This document shows positions 41,468 through 51,300 of a stretch of DNA of 64,000 nt, in pieces. The DNA is from Leishmania martiniquensis (lineage: Eukaryota > Euglenozoa > Kinetoplastea > Trypanosomatida > Trypanosomatidae). Location: positions 785,001 through 849,000 of the forward strand of contig NC_090166.1 of the NCBI RefSeq assembly GCF_017916325.1. The letters run 5' to 3'. Position 1 is the stretch's first letter; each line of letters begins with the position of its first letter. The notes under the pieces were generated by a model. It made no database searches. It was not told the origin of the DNA and was given only the letters and a program-made list of their open reading frames with translations. The translations under genes were made by a program, and so were the position numbers.

Positions 41468-44400
41468 CTATGGCTTGCCCTTCATCTTCTGCGCCAGCTG
41501 GAACTGCTGACGCGCCTGCGACGGCTTGATCGGAAATTTCGTGGCTGCGGCTGCCGCCGTTGCTGTCGTCCCCGCTAGCGGGCTGATGGGCGTGCCGCCG
41601 CAAGCCGTGCACCCTTCCTCGCTGTCTCGGTGCAGCCCAAGCCACCGCCAACCAGCTGGGGTGCCTGTGGCGCTATCAGTCTGCTTTGGCGTATGTAAAG
41701 AGCCCGGCGTTCCTTCGCTGAGGCTCCGAGCCTCGTGAACGCCCTCGAGGCTGTCGTCGAGACGACTGTCACCCTCACCGCCTCCGAACCCGCCGGAGCA
41801 CGCCAGGTGTGGTGTCGCGTTGTCAGCACTGGTGCAGCATCCCAGGACACTCTCCGACACCGACCTAGCCGCTAAAGTCGCCGTGGAAGATACGCTCAAG
41901 GGATGCAAGGTCCCTGCCGAAGCGCAGATCGATGTGGCGGGTGTCAGCAAGTGACCTTTCCAATGCGTCGGGCTTAGATTGCCGCCACACTGTGACGAGT
42001 GCTCACCACCAACGGGAAAGGTCGTGGTGCTGGTAGGAGAAGTTCCAGGCGTGTAGGCAGAGGCGCTGGTGGGGCTGCACAGCGGAGGGGCAGCAGGCTG
42101 CGCCCGTGTGTCCGCCTGCGGGCAGCCAGAGCTGAAACGAGACTTGGCGCCACAAGCGCCATCGCTGCTACCCGGAGTCGGCTTCGAGTTATGGAGAGAG
42201 CTGTGGAGTGGGTCGCTCGTCGCTGAGGACGCAATCGTGATCGTCATAGTAGAGCGGCGCTGACTAGACGGGAGCACCGCTCCTGCGAGCGTCGATGGCT
42301 GTTGGTGATCAGGCAAATGTAGCGGGAGTGATGGGCCGGATGTCGGTACGGCGGCGGCGCTGCTCAGGGTAACGACGGCTGACGGCGAAACAGAGCTGAT
42401 GCGGGAAAAGGAGGAGGCGCGGGCACGTGCCGCCGGCATGACACGCGTTGGCAATGCGCCAGCAGCGCGCGCGTTTCTTGAAAGTGTCACGCTGCCAAGA
42501 CTTCCAGCGCGCGTGATCCGATGGGCTGTGCGCAGCCGCTGCAGGAGCACACCGCCTTCCCCTGGAGAGAGAGTTGGCGTCCCGCGGCACTGTGGGTGCG
42601 GCTGCTGCTGAGAAAGGGCTGCAAGCCACAGTAAAGTAGATGCCTCGCCACTCGTAGAGACGGCTGGGTCGACGCAGAGGTGCGGCAGCCTCGCCCCTGC
42701 AGCGCTGCACGGCTCCGGCTTTTCGGGGCACATCGACTGCAGCTGATGGATCTTTACGCCCCACAAATCGGCGCGCCGATTGCGATCAGAAAAGGTGTAG
42801 GCGATAGCGCCTTCCGCAGTCGTTCTCCGGCTGCCGCCCTCGCGCATCGGGCTCGTCCGCGCTGTCGCCGGCGGTGGCCGCCGCGCCTCGGGAACGGGTG
42901 TCGAGGGAGACCTGAGGGCGCCACTGGCAGGAAGAGTGATGGTGAAGCGATCGGCGCTCAGGACACTGACGCGTAACTCCGCCGTCCACGGCACCTCAAA
43001 CTGTACCATGTCGAAGTCAGGGCTCACCAAAAAAAGCCGTGGAGTGTTGGTCAGCACCATCACCAGCACGCCCTGCGCATTGGGTGCCCTGCTGCTGCTG
43101 TTTTCGCTGCACCAACATCCCTTAGTGCTGCTCCTCTCCACGGCTGACAACAGCTTCACTGGGGAGCAGTACACTACCGCCTCCGCCGGCTCCAGGTACT
43201 CAGCCAGCTCGAGCGTGTAGTCGGTGTTCGTGACCGTCATGTTCGTCGTCTGAAGCAGCTCATCCCAGCTTATATCTGCAAAGAAGGAATGTGCCTTGAG
43301 GGTGTCAAAGCCACCGCGCTCTGCCGACCCAAGGCGCTCCTCAGGCGCTGGCTGAAGGAGCTGCCTGACCAAGTCCTTTGCCGCTTCCGAGATAGCGGCA
43401 CGAGCCTCACTTCCGCTTCCCTGCACGTCTACCTCCTTCACCGTCGACGAACTCGCCGACGCGGCCGTCAGTGGTTCAGGGAACACGAGCGCCTCCGGCC
43501 TGAACTTCTGCACGGCAATGCCCACCTCGACCAGCGAGCCGGAGAAGAGCCGCTCGCCCACCAGGAGCTCGTACAGCACACACCCCAAAGCCCACAGATC
43601 GCTGTACGGGCTCGCTTTGCAGTGCGCCACCATCTCGGGCGAGATGTAGGACGGCGTCCCGCCAAACTTGTTTGCCTCGTCGTCGCCAAAGAAGCAAGCG
43701 TCGCCAAAGTCAGCCAGCTTCACATGAAAGTCCCACGTCAGCAGCAAGTTTTCGGGCTTGAGGTCTCGGTGCACAATGATGCTGTCCTGCCATGCGAGGG
43801 ACCTGCCGTCGCCGGCCTGCTGCTGTGCATGAGTGACGGTCTGGGTGGGCGCAGGGAATCCATATTCGAAAGCCGTAGAAGAGGTGCGCGAGAGAGACTT
43901 TAGCGGCTCGCACGTCGACTCTCGCTGAGCCGGCCCCAAGGCGGAGGTGCTACTGAGCATGTCCGCCCCATCCTCGTCAGCGCTTTCAGCCTCGCCTGTA
44001 TGCCGTGTCGGCAAGGGAAAAGTGTTCGAGCCACAAAGCACCAGTCGATTCGACACCGTGGGCGCTGCAGCGCTGTCGCTGGAATGAAGCAGGGACTGCG
44101 CGGATGCGGAGCCGAGTAAATCGTGCGGTTCCATGGAGTGCGCCGCGCCTGGAGCTCCCCTCCTCCCAAGCGTCCCGGAGGTGCTGCGGCTGTGGTCGTG
44201 CAGCAGACTGCCGTCTGTGCTGTCGGGGGGCGGCGTCATCAAGTATGAGTGCTGGGACCCGTCTCCCAGGTACTCGAGGGCAAGCACAATGTCTGCTATG
44301 AATCGCGGCGCCATCTCGCGTGTGTCCTTCACCCCAAACTGCTGCTGATACTGCGCCAAGTCACCCCTTTCCGCAAGGTCCATGACGAGGTAGAAGTTCT

Positions 44401-47400
44401 CCGTGTCCTCCGCAACGCCGAACATGTTCACAAGGCACGGATGGTGGAGCCGACTCGCCATGCGCAGTTCGTTGTGGAACGCGTTCAGTTTCATGGCATT
44501 GTAGGCGAGGTCCATCTTCTTGATCACCTTGGTGGCGACCGACCGGAACGGCACGGCCTCGCTGGCGAGGGCCTCGGACATCATTGGCGAGCTCAAACTA
44601 TAATGAACCACCGGGGCAGGCGGAAAGTCAAGCGAGAGCTGCAGAGGGTTTGTGGTTTCACTCAACACAAGTGTGCAACCAGCGTTGTCGGGCCCCGCTG
44701 TGGTACCTGTGGGCATCGTCCACGCGGCGGCCGCCGCAGCGGCGGTGCGAGCCGCACGGCTTGGAGCACACAAGGTGGGCGTGCTGCCGAGGGCTGCGTG
44801 CGCTTCAAGGATCTCACAAGAGCCGACATCGCCTTTGGCATGTGTGACAGCCGCAACAGCACCGGTACTCATGCCGCCTGACGTGGTGGCTGAGGTGATA
44901 TCCGGGCTGCCTGTCCTAAGGTGTGCAAAGCACTGCGCTACCTCCTCCTCTTTCCCCGCTGAGCCTGCCACAGCAGCGGCAGAAGTCGCCACTGCCGCCT
45001 CACCATCGGGCCGCTCTTCAGCCTGTGCCTCCGACACCGCAGAGCTGCTGCCACGGCCTCTCCGCCCCTGGTGAATTCCTGACCTCGGTATCGTCTCCGT
45101 CTCCTCCGGCGACTGGCCTCTTGTATGTTGGTGCTCTTCTTGAGCGTCCCGCAGCGCCCGCTTGGCCCCCTGCCGCGCTGTCAGTGACTTATCCCCTGAG
45201 CCGTCAACCCTGAGCTGGAGCTCGGAGTTGCTGACGCTTACCAGAAAGGAGGCCCTGCTCACCTCGAGACTGTCACGTGTGCTTTGCCGCCGCCCGCCGG
45301 AGCCTTGGCTCTCCGGTGCCGTACTCGCCTTCTCCGCCGGCTCACCCCTCTTCCTTTCCTCGATCTCCCCTGCCGCAGGTGGCTCCCTGCCGCACCGCTC
45401 GCCTGCTTTGAGGGTGCTGCTCGGGCATCCTTCGGTTCTCCTGGAAGCCGTCACCATTGCCGGTCGCAGGCGAGCAAAAGAGGTCCCCTTCACAAGCGAA
45501 TGGGGAAGTGCGTAAGGCAGACAGTCACAGTCAGTCGCCCGCGCATTTCCGCTCGCGTCGGCATCCGCCGCTCCTGCTGCTTGCAGTGTGTGGTCAGTGG
45601 CGCCGGCATCATCAAGAAGCCTGGAGGAGACCAGATTGGTGACTTTTGAGAGCCTATCCATACATACATCCACGATGGTCGGCGGCACTACTGTCTCGCT
45701 ACAGGACGCTTGCCCTCCCTCCGCCGCAGCGACTGAAGCGACGCCTATGGAGTCCCCCCGGGTAGTGGGAGAAGTAAACGAAGGGCACGTGCACGGGCCC
45801 GATGGCGCATTCTCGCCCTCGCGCTCGCTTGCGGCACGTTGCCCCTCGCACGCGCTACTACTGCGGCACCCGCAACTTTCCATCACAGGCGATGGCAGTG
45901 ACGAAAACGTGCGCATGCTGGTAACGGAGGCCATGAAGCGCTCTGTCCGTGGATGTGCCTCTTCGCTGGTCTCATCTTGTTCACCCTTCGCAGAAAGCAC
46001 AGAGACGAAGCTGCTAGCAGGGCAGTCCCTCCCCCCCTCGGGTACGCTTACGAGCGCCGTGCTGTTGTCTGCGTCGTCCGCCGCTGCGACGCTGCAGCAG
46101 CCGCTGCCGCGACGGTGGTACGGCGAGACGAGCGGCGACGTCAGAAAGCTCGCGTGAAAATGAGTTTTTCGACCTGAGCGTAGCCCCATCACCGTCGGTG
46201 TCCGAGGGCCGTTCTGCGCCTCGCACCAGGACTCCGCCGGCATCTCTGCAGTAGTGTCGCTCTGTTGCAGGGGCCGCTCCAAGGAAGGGGACTGTGGCGT
46301 GCTCTGCTGGAACTCAGACGAGTCAGTGCTCACTGCACCGTACACCGGTGCACCGTGTGAGTCCGGCACCGTCGAGAGAACGGTGGCCTGCGCTGTCGTC
46401 ATATTCGGCGTCGCGTTGTTGTTCGAGCTCAGCGCGCGTGCCCCTGACGGGTCTCTTATGCACTCCACCGCGCTGCCCCACACTGCCACGTCATACAGGC
46501 TATTGTAGAACGGCGCAGTCTGCTCGTTATACGGCTGCTGGTGCAGCGGGAGTGCCGAGGTGGTGGCGCTGTCGCTGCTCAGCATCGACATCGAGCGCAA
46601 GTGGATGTGACCGCACGCTTCGGAAACCGGTGCGGTAGCCCCCGGCCCGAGCGTCTGCTCGGCCCCGCCGTAGCCAGGGTGGGCGGCGTCACAGACGCTC
46701 TCGCTGCTTCCGAGAGCAGCGGCGATGGATGAGAAGCTGCGAACGGAGACGCGCCTGTTGCCTGGCGGGAAGCGCGGCGTGCTGGAGACCGACGGGCTCG
46801 TGAGACTCTCCGCCGTCGGTGTGAAGAGACGCGGTACCTCGACACCGGGCGGGTAGAGCTCTGCCTGCTGTACGGTGCCATAAGCGCCAGACCCGAGCCG
46901 CCGCTTGCTATCCTGCCAAATGATCAGCCGATCACGCGTGAGGTACAATTCATCGGGCAGAGTAGGAAAGAGCTCCCTCAGGGTTGGCAAGCCGTTACGC
47001 AGCGTGGTGGCGCAGCGACTGGAGTGCCGCGCCGATCGCGCGGAGCGGCCCGAGCGAACAGAGGCCAGGGAGAAGGCGTTGGGAGTACTGCGTGGGCCAT
47101 ACCCAAGAGCGGGAGGGCTGGCCAGGCTCCGCTCTGAATCGCTCACGGGGATAGAATAGGGGGTGGGAAGGTGAATGGCCGGCACAATAGGGACAGCACC
47201 GCCCTGGGCGTTGACTCTTTTCTTCGCTACGTGTGTGGTCGTGGTTGGTGGGGCAGTGCGCTGCGTCGCGGTGTGGTCACTCGGCGGTGACGCGCAAGCC
47301 CCCTCCTCACCGACCAACGCACGTAGCGGAAGGTGCTCCAGCTTTTCCGGGGTACGCCCCTGTGCGCCGGAGATGACGCAAGCAGCCCCCTCGCGCGAGC

Positions 47401-48298
47401 CAGTGGGTGAAACGATTAGGCTGCCTTCGGCGCGGTCAGCCGCTGCCTGAGGCCTTACCAGCGCCAGTGATTGTGTGACACTGGAGGCGAGCTGGGGCAA
47501 TGATTGCGCGCATGGCGCAGCCATGGAGTGCGCGTGCACACTAGAGGTAGAGTGCGCCGTTGCGGCGCCGCTGTTGTGCCATGCAGCGTCCACCTCAAGG
47601 TTCTCACGGCTGCCCTGACAGCAGATGTGCAGATCTCGATTTATTCGTGAGTTGGTGCGCGAGTGCACCGCGCTGCCACCGTTGCTATCGGCGGGGAGAC
47701 TGAGTGATGCCATGGACGTCATCGTAAGCTGTGAGGGGCCATCTGAAGTCGTAGGCGCAGAGGCGGCATCAGCTGTGGGTGGTTGAGGAGGCGATCTCCG
47801 AGTGGCGCTGAGGGGCAAGGGGGCAGCAGAGGGGAGCTCGCTCGCATATGGCGACTCCAGCGGTGACCGCAAAGCGAGCAGAGGCTCGACCTCTATGGGG
47901 TCAGGCGACGCGGGCGGCCATGCTGGGACTGGCTCTACGGCCCCCAGCTGAGCATCAGAACGGCAGACGCGGCGCGCGTACACGAGAGAGAGCTCGTCCT
48001 TCTCGATGATGACGGCCCCCTGCACCGGTGTCGTGGAAAGGGCCTCCTCGCACAAGTGGGCACCATCGGCGTACGGTCCCCCATGTCCCAGCTTTAGGGA
48101 GCCACTGTGGCCGCTGCTGCGAGCTACCCGGTGCGGCGAAGGCTTCGGAGTCAAGTTTGCGGAAGCGGCGATGGAGGCATGCGCACTAACAGGTTCGGCA
48201 TAGCCGGCATCGCTACCGCAAGAGAAAACCGTCGCATAGGCTTCGGGGCGGCTTACTGGGGACGACGGCGTTGCTTGCCCGGCACAGCCCGGCAGCAT
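41468..48298 (-). CDS. PDK1-like: PDK1-like AGC protein kinase with C-terminal PH domain and giant insertions
   Basis: A 2276-aa protein from the ATG at 48298; the codon seven upstream is GTG, so I do not start there. The kinase domain is complete but split. The Gly-loop GSGAYGTV has its Gly residues at 469, 471 and 474. After ~770 low-complexity residues come the beta3 Lys1257 (VATKVIKK), alphaC Glu1277, HPCLVNMFGV and DLAERGDL. A second insertion of ~160 residues follows LALEYLGD (~1342). Then come HRDLKPEN (Asp1512, Lys1514, Asn1517), DFG (Asp1530), SPE (Glu1555) and SDLWALGCVLYELL. The C-lobe end (ERLGSAE, LKAHSFFADISW) and a PH domain (~1720-1855: TNTPRLFLVSPDF, VPWTAELR, and a terminal helix with the invariant Trp in ADLWGVKI) match 3-phosphoinositide-dependent kinase 1. 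That family phosphorylates the T-loops of other AGC kinases at the membrane. Human PDK1 is about 556 aa, so this is about four times longer. The ~420-aa tail is low complexity. Confidence 0.88.
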   Translation of the reverse strand: MLPGCAGQATPSSPVSRPEAYATVFSCGSDAGYAEPVSAHASIAASANLTPKPSPHRVARSSGHSGSLKLGHGGPYADGAHLCEEALSTTPVQGAVIIEKDELSLVYARRVCRSDAQLGAVEPVPAWPPASPDPIEVEPLLALRSPLESPYASELPSAAPLPLSATRRSPPQPPTADAASAPTTSDGPSQLTMTSMASLSLPADSNGGSAVHSRTNSRINRDLHICCQGSRENLEVDAAWHNSGAATAHSTSSVHAHSMAAPCAQSLPQLASSVTQSLALVRPQAAADRAEGSLIVSPTGSREGAACVISGAQGRTPEKLEHLPLRALVGEEGACASPPSDHTATQRTAPPTTTTHVAKKRVNAQGGAVPIVPAIHLPTPYSIPVSDSERSLASPPALGYGPRSTPNAFSLASVRSGRSARSARHSSRCATTLRNGLPTLRELFPTLPDELYLTRDRLIIWQDSKRRLGSGAYGTVQQAELYPPGVEVPRLFTPTAESLTSPSVSSTPRFPPGNRRVSVRSFSSIAAALGSSESVCDAAHPGYGGAEQTLGPGATAPVSEACGHIHLRSMSMLSSDSATTSALPLHQQPYNEQTAPFYNSLYDVAVWGSAVECIRDPSGARALSSNNNATPNMTTAQATVLSTVPDSHGAPVYGAVSTDSSEFQQSTPQSPSLERPLQQSDTTAEMPAESWCEAQNGPRTPTVMGLRSGRKTHFHASFLTSPLVSPYHRRGSGCCSVAAADDADNSTALVSVPEGGRDCPASSFVSVLSAKGEQDETSEEAHPRTERFMASVTSMRTFSSLPSPVMESCGCRSSSACEGQRAASEREGENAPSGPCTCPSFTSPTTRGDSIGVASVAAAEGGQASCSETVVPPTIVDVCMDRLSKVTNLVSSRLLDDAGATDHTLQAAGAADADASGNARATDCDCLPYALPHSLVKGTSFARLRPAMVTASRRTEGCPSSTLKAGERCGREPPAAGEIEERKRGEPAEKASTAPESQGSGGRRQSTRDSLEVSRASFLVSVSNSELQLRVDGSGDKSLTARQGAKRALRDAQEEHQHTRGQSPEETETIPRSGIHQGRRGRGSSSAVSEAQAEERPDGEAAVATSAAAVAGSAGKEEEVAQCFAHLRTGSPDITSATTSGGMSTGAVAAVTHAKGDVGSCEILEAHAALGSTPTLCAPSRAARTAAAAAAAWTMPTGTTAGPDNAGCTLVLSETTNPLQLSLDFPPAPVVHYSLSSPMMSEALASEAVPFRSVATKVIKKMDLAYNAMKLNAFHNELRMASRLHHPCLVNMFGVAEDTENFYLVMDLAERGDLAQYQQQFGVKDTREMAPRFIADIVLALEYLGDGSQHSYLMTPPPDSTDGSLLHDHSRSTSGTLGRRGAPGAAHSMEPHDLLGSASAQSLLHSSDSAAAPTVSNRLVLCGSNTFPLPTRHTGEAESADEDGADMLSSTSALGPAQRESTCEPLKSLSRTSSTAFEYGFPAPTQTVTHAQQQAGDGRSLAWQDSIIVHRDLKPENLLLTWDFHVKLADFGDACFFGDDEANKFGGTPSYISPEMVAHCKASPYSDLWALGCVLYELLVGERLFSGSLVEVGIAVQKFRPEALVFPEPLTAASASSSTVKEVDVQGSGSEARAAISEAAKDLVRQLLQPAPEERLGSAERGGFDTLKAHSFFADISWDELLQTTNMTVTNTDYTLELAEYLEPAEAVVYCSPVKLLSAVERSSTKGCWCSENSSSRAPNAQGVLVMVLTNTPRLFLVSPDFDMVQFEVPWTAELRVSVLSADRFTITLPASGALRSPSTPVPEARRPPPATARTSPMREGGSRRTTAEGAIAYTFSDRNRRADLWGVKIHQLQSMCPEKPEPCSAAGARLPHLCVDPAVSTSGEASTLLWLAALSQQQPHPQCRGTPTLSPGEGGVLLQRLRTAHRITRAGSLGSVTLSRNARAAGALPTRVMPAARARASSFSRISSVSPSAVVTLSSAAAVPTSGPSLPLHLPDHQQPSTLAGAVLPSSQRRSTMTITIASSATSDPLHSSLHNSKPTPGSSDGACGAKSRFSSGCPQADTRAQPAAPPLCSPTSASAYTPGTSPTSTTTFPVGGEHSSQCGGNLSPTHWKGHLLTPATSICASAGTLHPLSVSSTATLAARSVSESVLGCCTSADNATPHLACSGGFGGGEGDSRLDDSLEGVHEARSLSEGTPGSLHTPKQTDSATGTPAGWRWLGLHRDSEEGCTACGGTPISPLAGTTATAAAAATKFPIKPSQARQQFQLAQKMKGKP

Positions 48299-48362
48299 TC
48301 CTACTGAGAAAGATTCCACCCACGAGTGTGTGCTTGTGTGTGCCGGGGAAGAGGGGGGACGG

Positions 48363-48383
48363 CTAGAAGGGGGAAAAAAAGAG
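48363..48383 (-). promoter_or_regulatory. Predicted trans-splice acceptor of the PDK1-like gene
   Basis: In minus sense CTCTTTTTTTCCCCCTTCT runs straight into AG at 48364-48363, giving a 5' UTR of about 64 nt to the ATG at 48298. Confidence 0.6.
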
Positions 48384-51300
48384 TCTCCGTCACCTTCCGG
48401 CAGCCCCCCGTGCCCACACGCTGTTGCAGTCAGCCCGCTTTTCAGGTGTGTACGTGTGGGGGGGAGTTCGCAAGTGCAAATGTTCTGACTCTATCCGAAG
48501 AGAGGGTGTATCAAGACGTACGCCGGTGCCTGCGCCCCTCTCCCCTCCCCTCCCTCATCCCCTCTCTCCTTCGCTTGCTGTTCTCTGGGAAAAAGGGGCG
48601 TCGTCTGTGTGATGTTTGAGGGGTTCACGGCTCGTATACCAGCGCAGAATCGCCCGCGGGCACGCATCAAGGCTGAAAGAGCGGCAGACAGAAGGGAGTA
48701 CCCCCACGCGAGAGAGAGAGAGCGAGGTAGACCGGTAGAGGGAAGCGAACGCAGTCGCTGGCTGCATAACGGGAGACAGAAAATGCCATAGGAAGCACGT
48801 CCAGAAAAGAAGAAGGAAACAGAGGCGGAGGGGTGTGTAAGCGTGATCGACAAGTAGTACGCAGAAGCAGTGCGAGAGACAGAGGCGTTGGGGAAACCGC
48901 ATGCAGAGGAAGAGGCGCTTCTCGCCATAAACGAAACGATTCGCAGCGCATAAGATCACCCCAGTGGCCTCCACACAAGCTTCCTCAGCTGAAATCGACC
49001 CCCCTCCCTCACACACAAACACAAACACACACGCGACCCTCCCAAAGAGAGTGGAGTCCGTAAGGGGCAGAGTGGGGGGAAGGAGGTGGACGAGCCGAAA
49101 CACCGCGATCCGTTCGCACACCAGCAGAGCTGCGGAGACGTGGGCAACAATCAAGACGCCGACGTCCCCTTCTCTCGTCGGGGGGGCACGAATCTTGACC
49201 GTACTCGCACTCCTCGAATGCAGCCTCAGCCCTTCGAGTCGCCCGTGTGGACCTTTGTCTGTGTATGTGTTTGCTTTCCATTCGCTTGTCAAAGCTGTGT
49301 CGCGCAGCAGAGAGGAGCGTGTGCGACCCCGATAGCGGCGATGTGCTCACTTTAAAAGAGGCTCTACTGAGTAAGATGCGCGGCAGCCGCGCGGAGAGGG
49401 CACAAAACGGAAGTCTTTCTGTTCGCGGTAGCTTCCACTTCCTCCTCCTCCCGAATGCCCCTGATTTTTTCACTTATTGTGTGGCGCCCACACCCCATTT
49501 TCAGTGTTGGACTCCCACGATGGCAAAGAGAAGAGCCAACCAGGAGCAAAGATAGAGCCATGTGCCGTTACACTGCCCGTCCATTCCTGCGATTCCGTGA
49601 CGGAGGCGAATGTCTTTGTTGCCCTTGCCATCGTCCTTTGTCAGCCTTTCTCTTCTCGCCCTCGCCATGCGCTGAAGGAGAGAGAGAGAGCCCGTCTCCT
49701 CCAAGACGTCGCGAGGCGTCCCCTATACAAAGCACACCGTGAAGGCAGCAAAGGAGTGAGGGGACAGCGGGGGGAAGCAAAAATATATTTTGGTTCTTCG
49801 CTTCCTCTCTCCCCCCTCCCCTCCCCTCGGCGGCACACACACACACGTGCAGAGAGACTTGTTATCCGGCACAGATGCAGATGGCCCATAGAGAACGCGT
49901 CGAAGACCGAAGGGGGAAAAGAAAGGCGGCGAGGGGCGCCGAAAACGCACTCCTTTGAGGGGGAGGGAGAGGGGGGCAGCCGTTTGTTCGCGTCTCGGAG
50001 TCTGTCGAGGATGCCCCTCCCGCACCCTTTCGCTCGCTTTTACCTGCAGACCATTGCGAGGAACCAAGAGAGTGGGGGAGAGACAAAAAAAGACCGCAGT
50101 GACGCTGCATAAAGAAAAGAAGGGTCGAGAGAGGGGAAGCGAGAGAAGCACTGACTTCGACTGAGTGTTATTCAACACGACCGGCCGTCAGTTTCGCGCG
50201 CACCCTCCCCCTCTCCGACTCTCTCGCTCCCTCTGCCACCCCCCCTCTATGCTTTGGGGAACGCAGGAAAAAGAGAGGAGCAAAGGACGAGAAAGCACGC
50301 GGCTTCTCCGTGCGCCAAATCTACAAGAAGACAGGGAAAAATAGAGGTGTGTACATATATATACCACAGCGTGCCGTTCGTCCTTCGCGCTGTACCGAGT
50401 CTGTCCTCTACACCGGAGAGCACATGAACACCTCCGGCCCTCGCTCATGTGCGCGCAAAGAGGGAGAAAAAGGAGAGAAGAGAGGATGGCTATCCATTCA
50501 AGAGGTCCCGTTCCGTTTTTCCAAGCCGCTATGGGAGCTGCCACCGGCGTGTGGGTCATCGCCGTGCAGGGCAAGACGGCGTCTGTGGTCTACACCTACA
50601 GCACTGCTGCTCCTCGCCTCGGCTACTTCGGCGAGAGTGCCGGGCTCCCTTTCCATCAGCCCTCATGTCTCGCCCGGCGGCCCGCACGAGAGGAGACTGG
50701 CCGCGTGGGACTGGGTGGAATCTCGGGCAAGGCAGTGCAGCCCGTTGGCGCTCTACTGAAGATGTGAGAGAGAGGCCCGCCCATCCACGGCACACATATA
50801 TACCCGTAGTAGGCCACAGGTGAGCGCCACCTGAGAGAAACAGCTGCAGCCCCTGCAAGAGGGCAGCGCACCGCTGTAACGCGGAGAGGGGAGGGGGAAA
50901 GCCAAACGCTACGAGCTCCAGTGGCTGAAGCCCAAGCGAAACCTTGGGAAACAGAGAGCCAAGGGCATACACATCCCGCTACCGAGATCGGCCTTTCGCC
51001 GAGCACCCTCTCTGGAGGCTATCCCGGCGAGGTCTGCGCTTCGCCTCTGTGGCGCTGTGCGGGGCCTTCACCGGCTTCGGCAGAGGAAAAGAAAAAGGAA
51101 GAGGGGAGAGGCAACGTGTGCCGCCATTCACCGTTTGTTGTGTGTGTTCGCTAGGCAGGTGTATGTCATGCACGCTGTCGAGCGCTGGCGATAGGGGGAG
51201 ACGGGGGAGAGACGAGGCAGCGGCAAGTAACGCTTGAGGATATATATATATATAATGGAGACGTTAACAGAATGCAACCAAGCAGAATGAAATCGAGTGA

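Noticed and set aside
50447..50767. 106-codon plus frame with a protein-like middle (ATGVWVIAVQGKTASVVYTY)
   Set aside because: An equally long minus-strand frame overlaps it, no domain is recognised, and it opposes the transcription direction; without conservation data it is not supportable.
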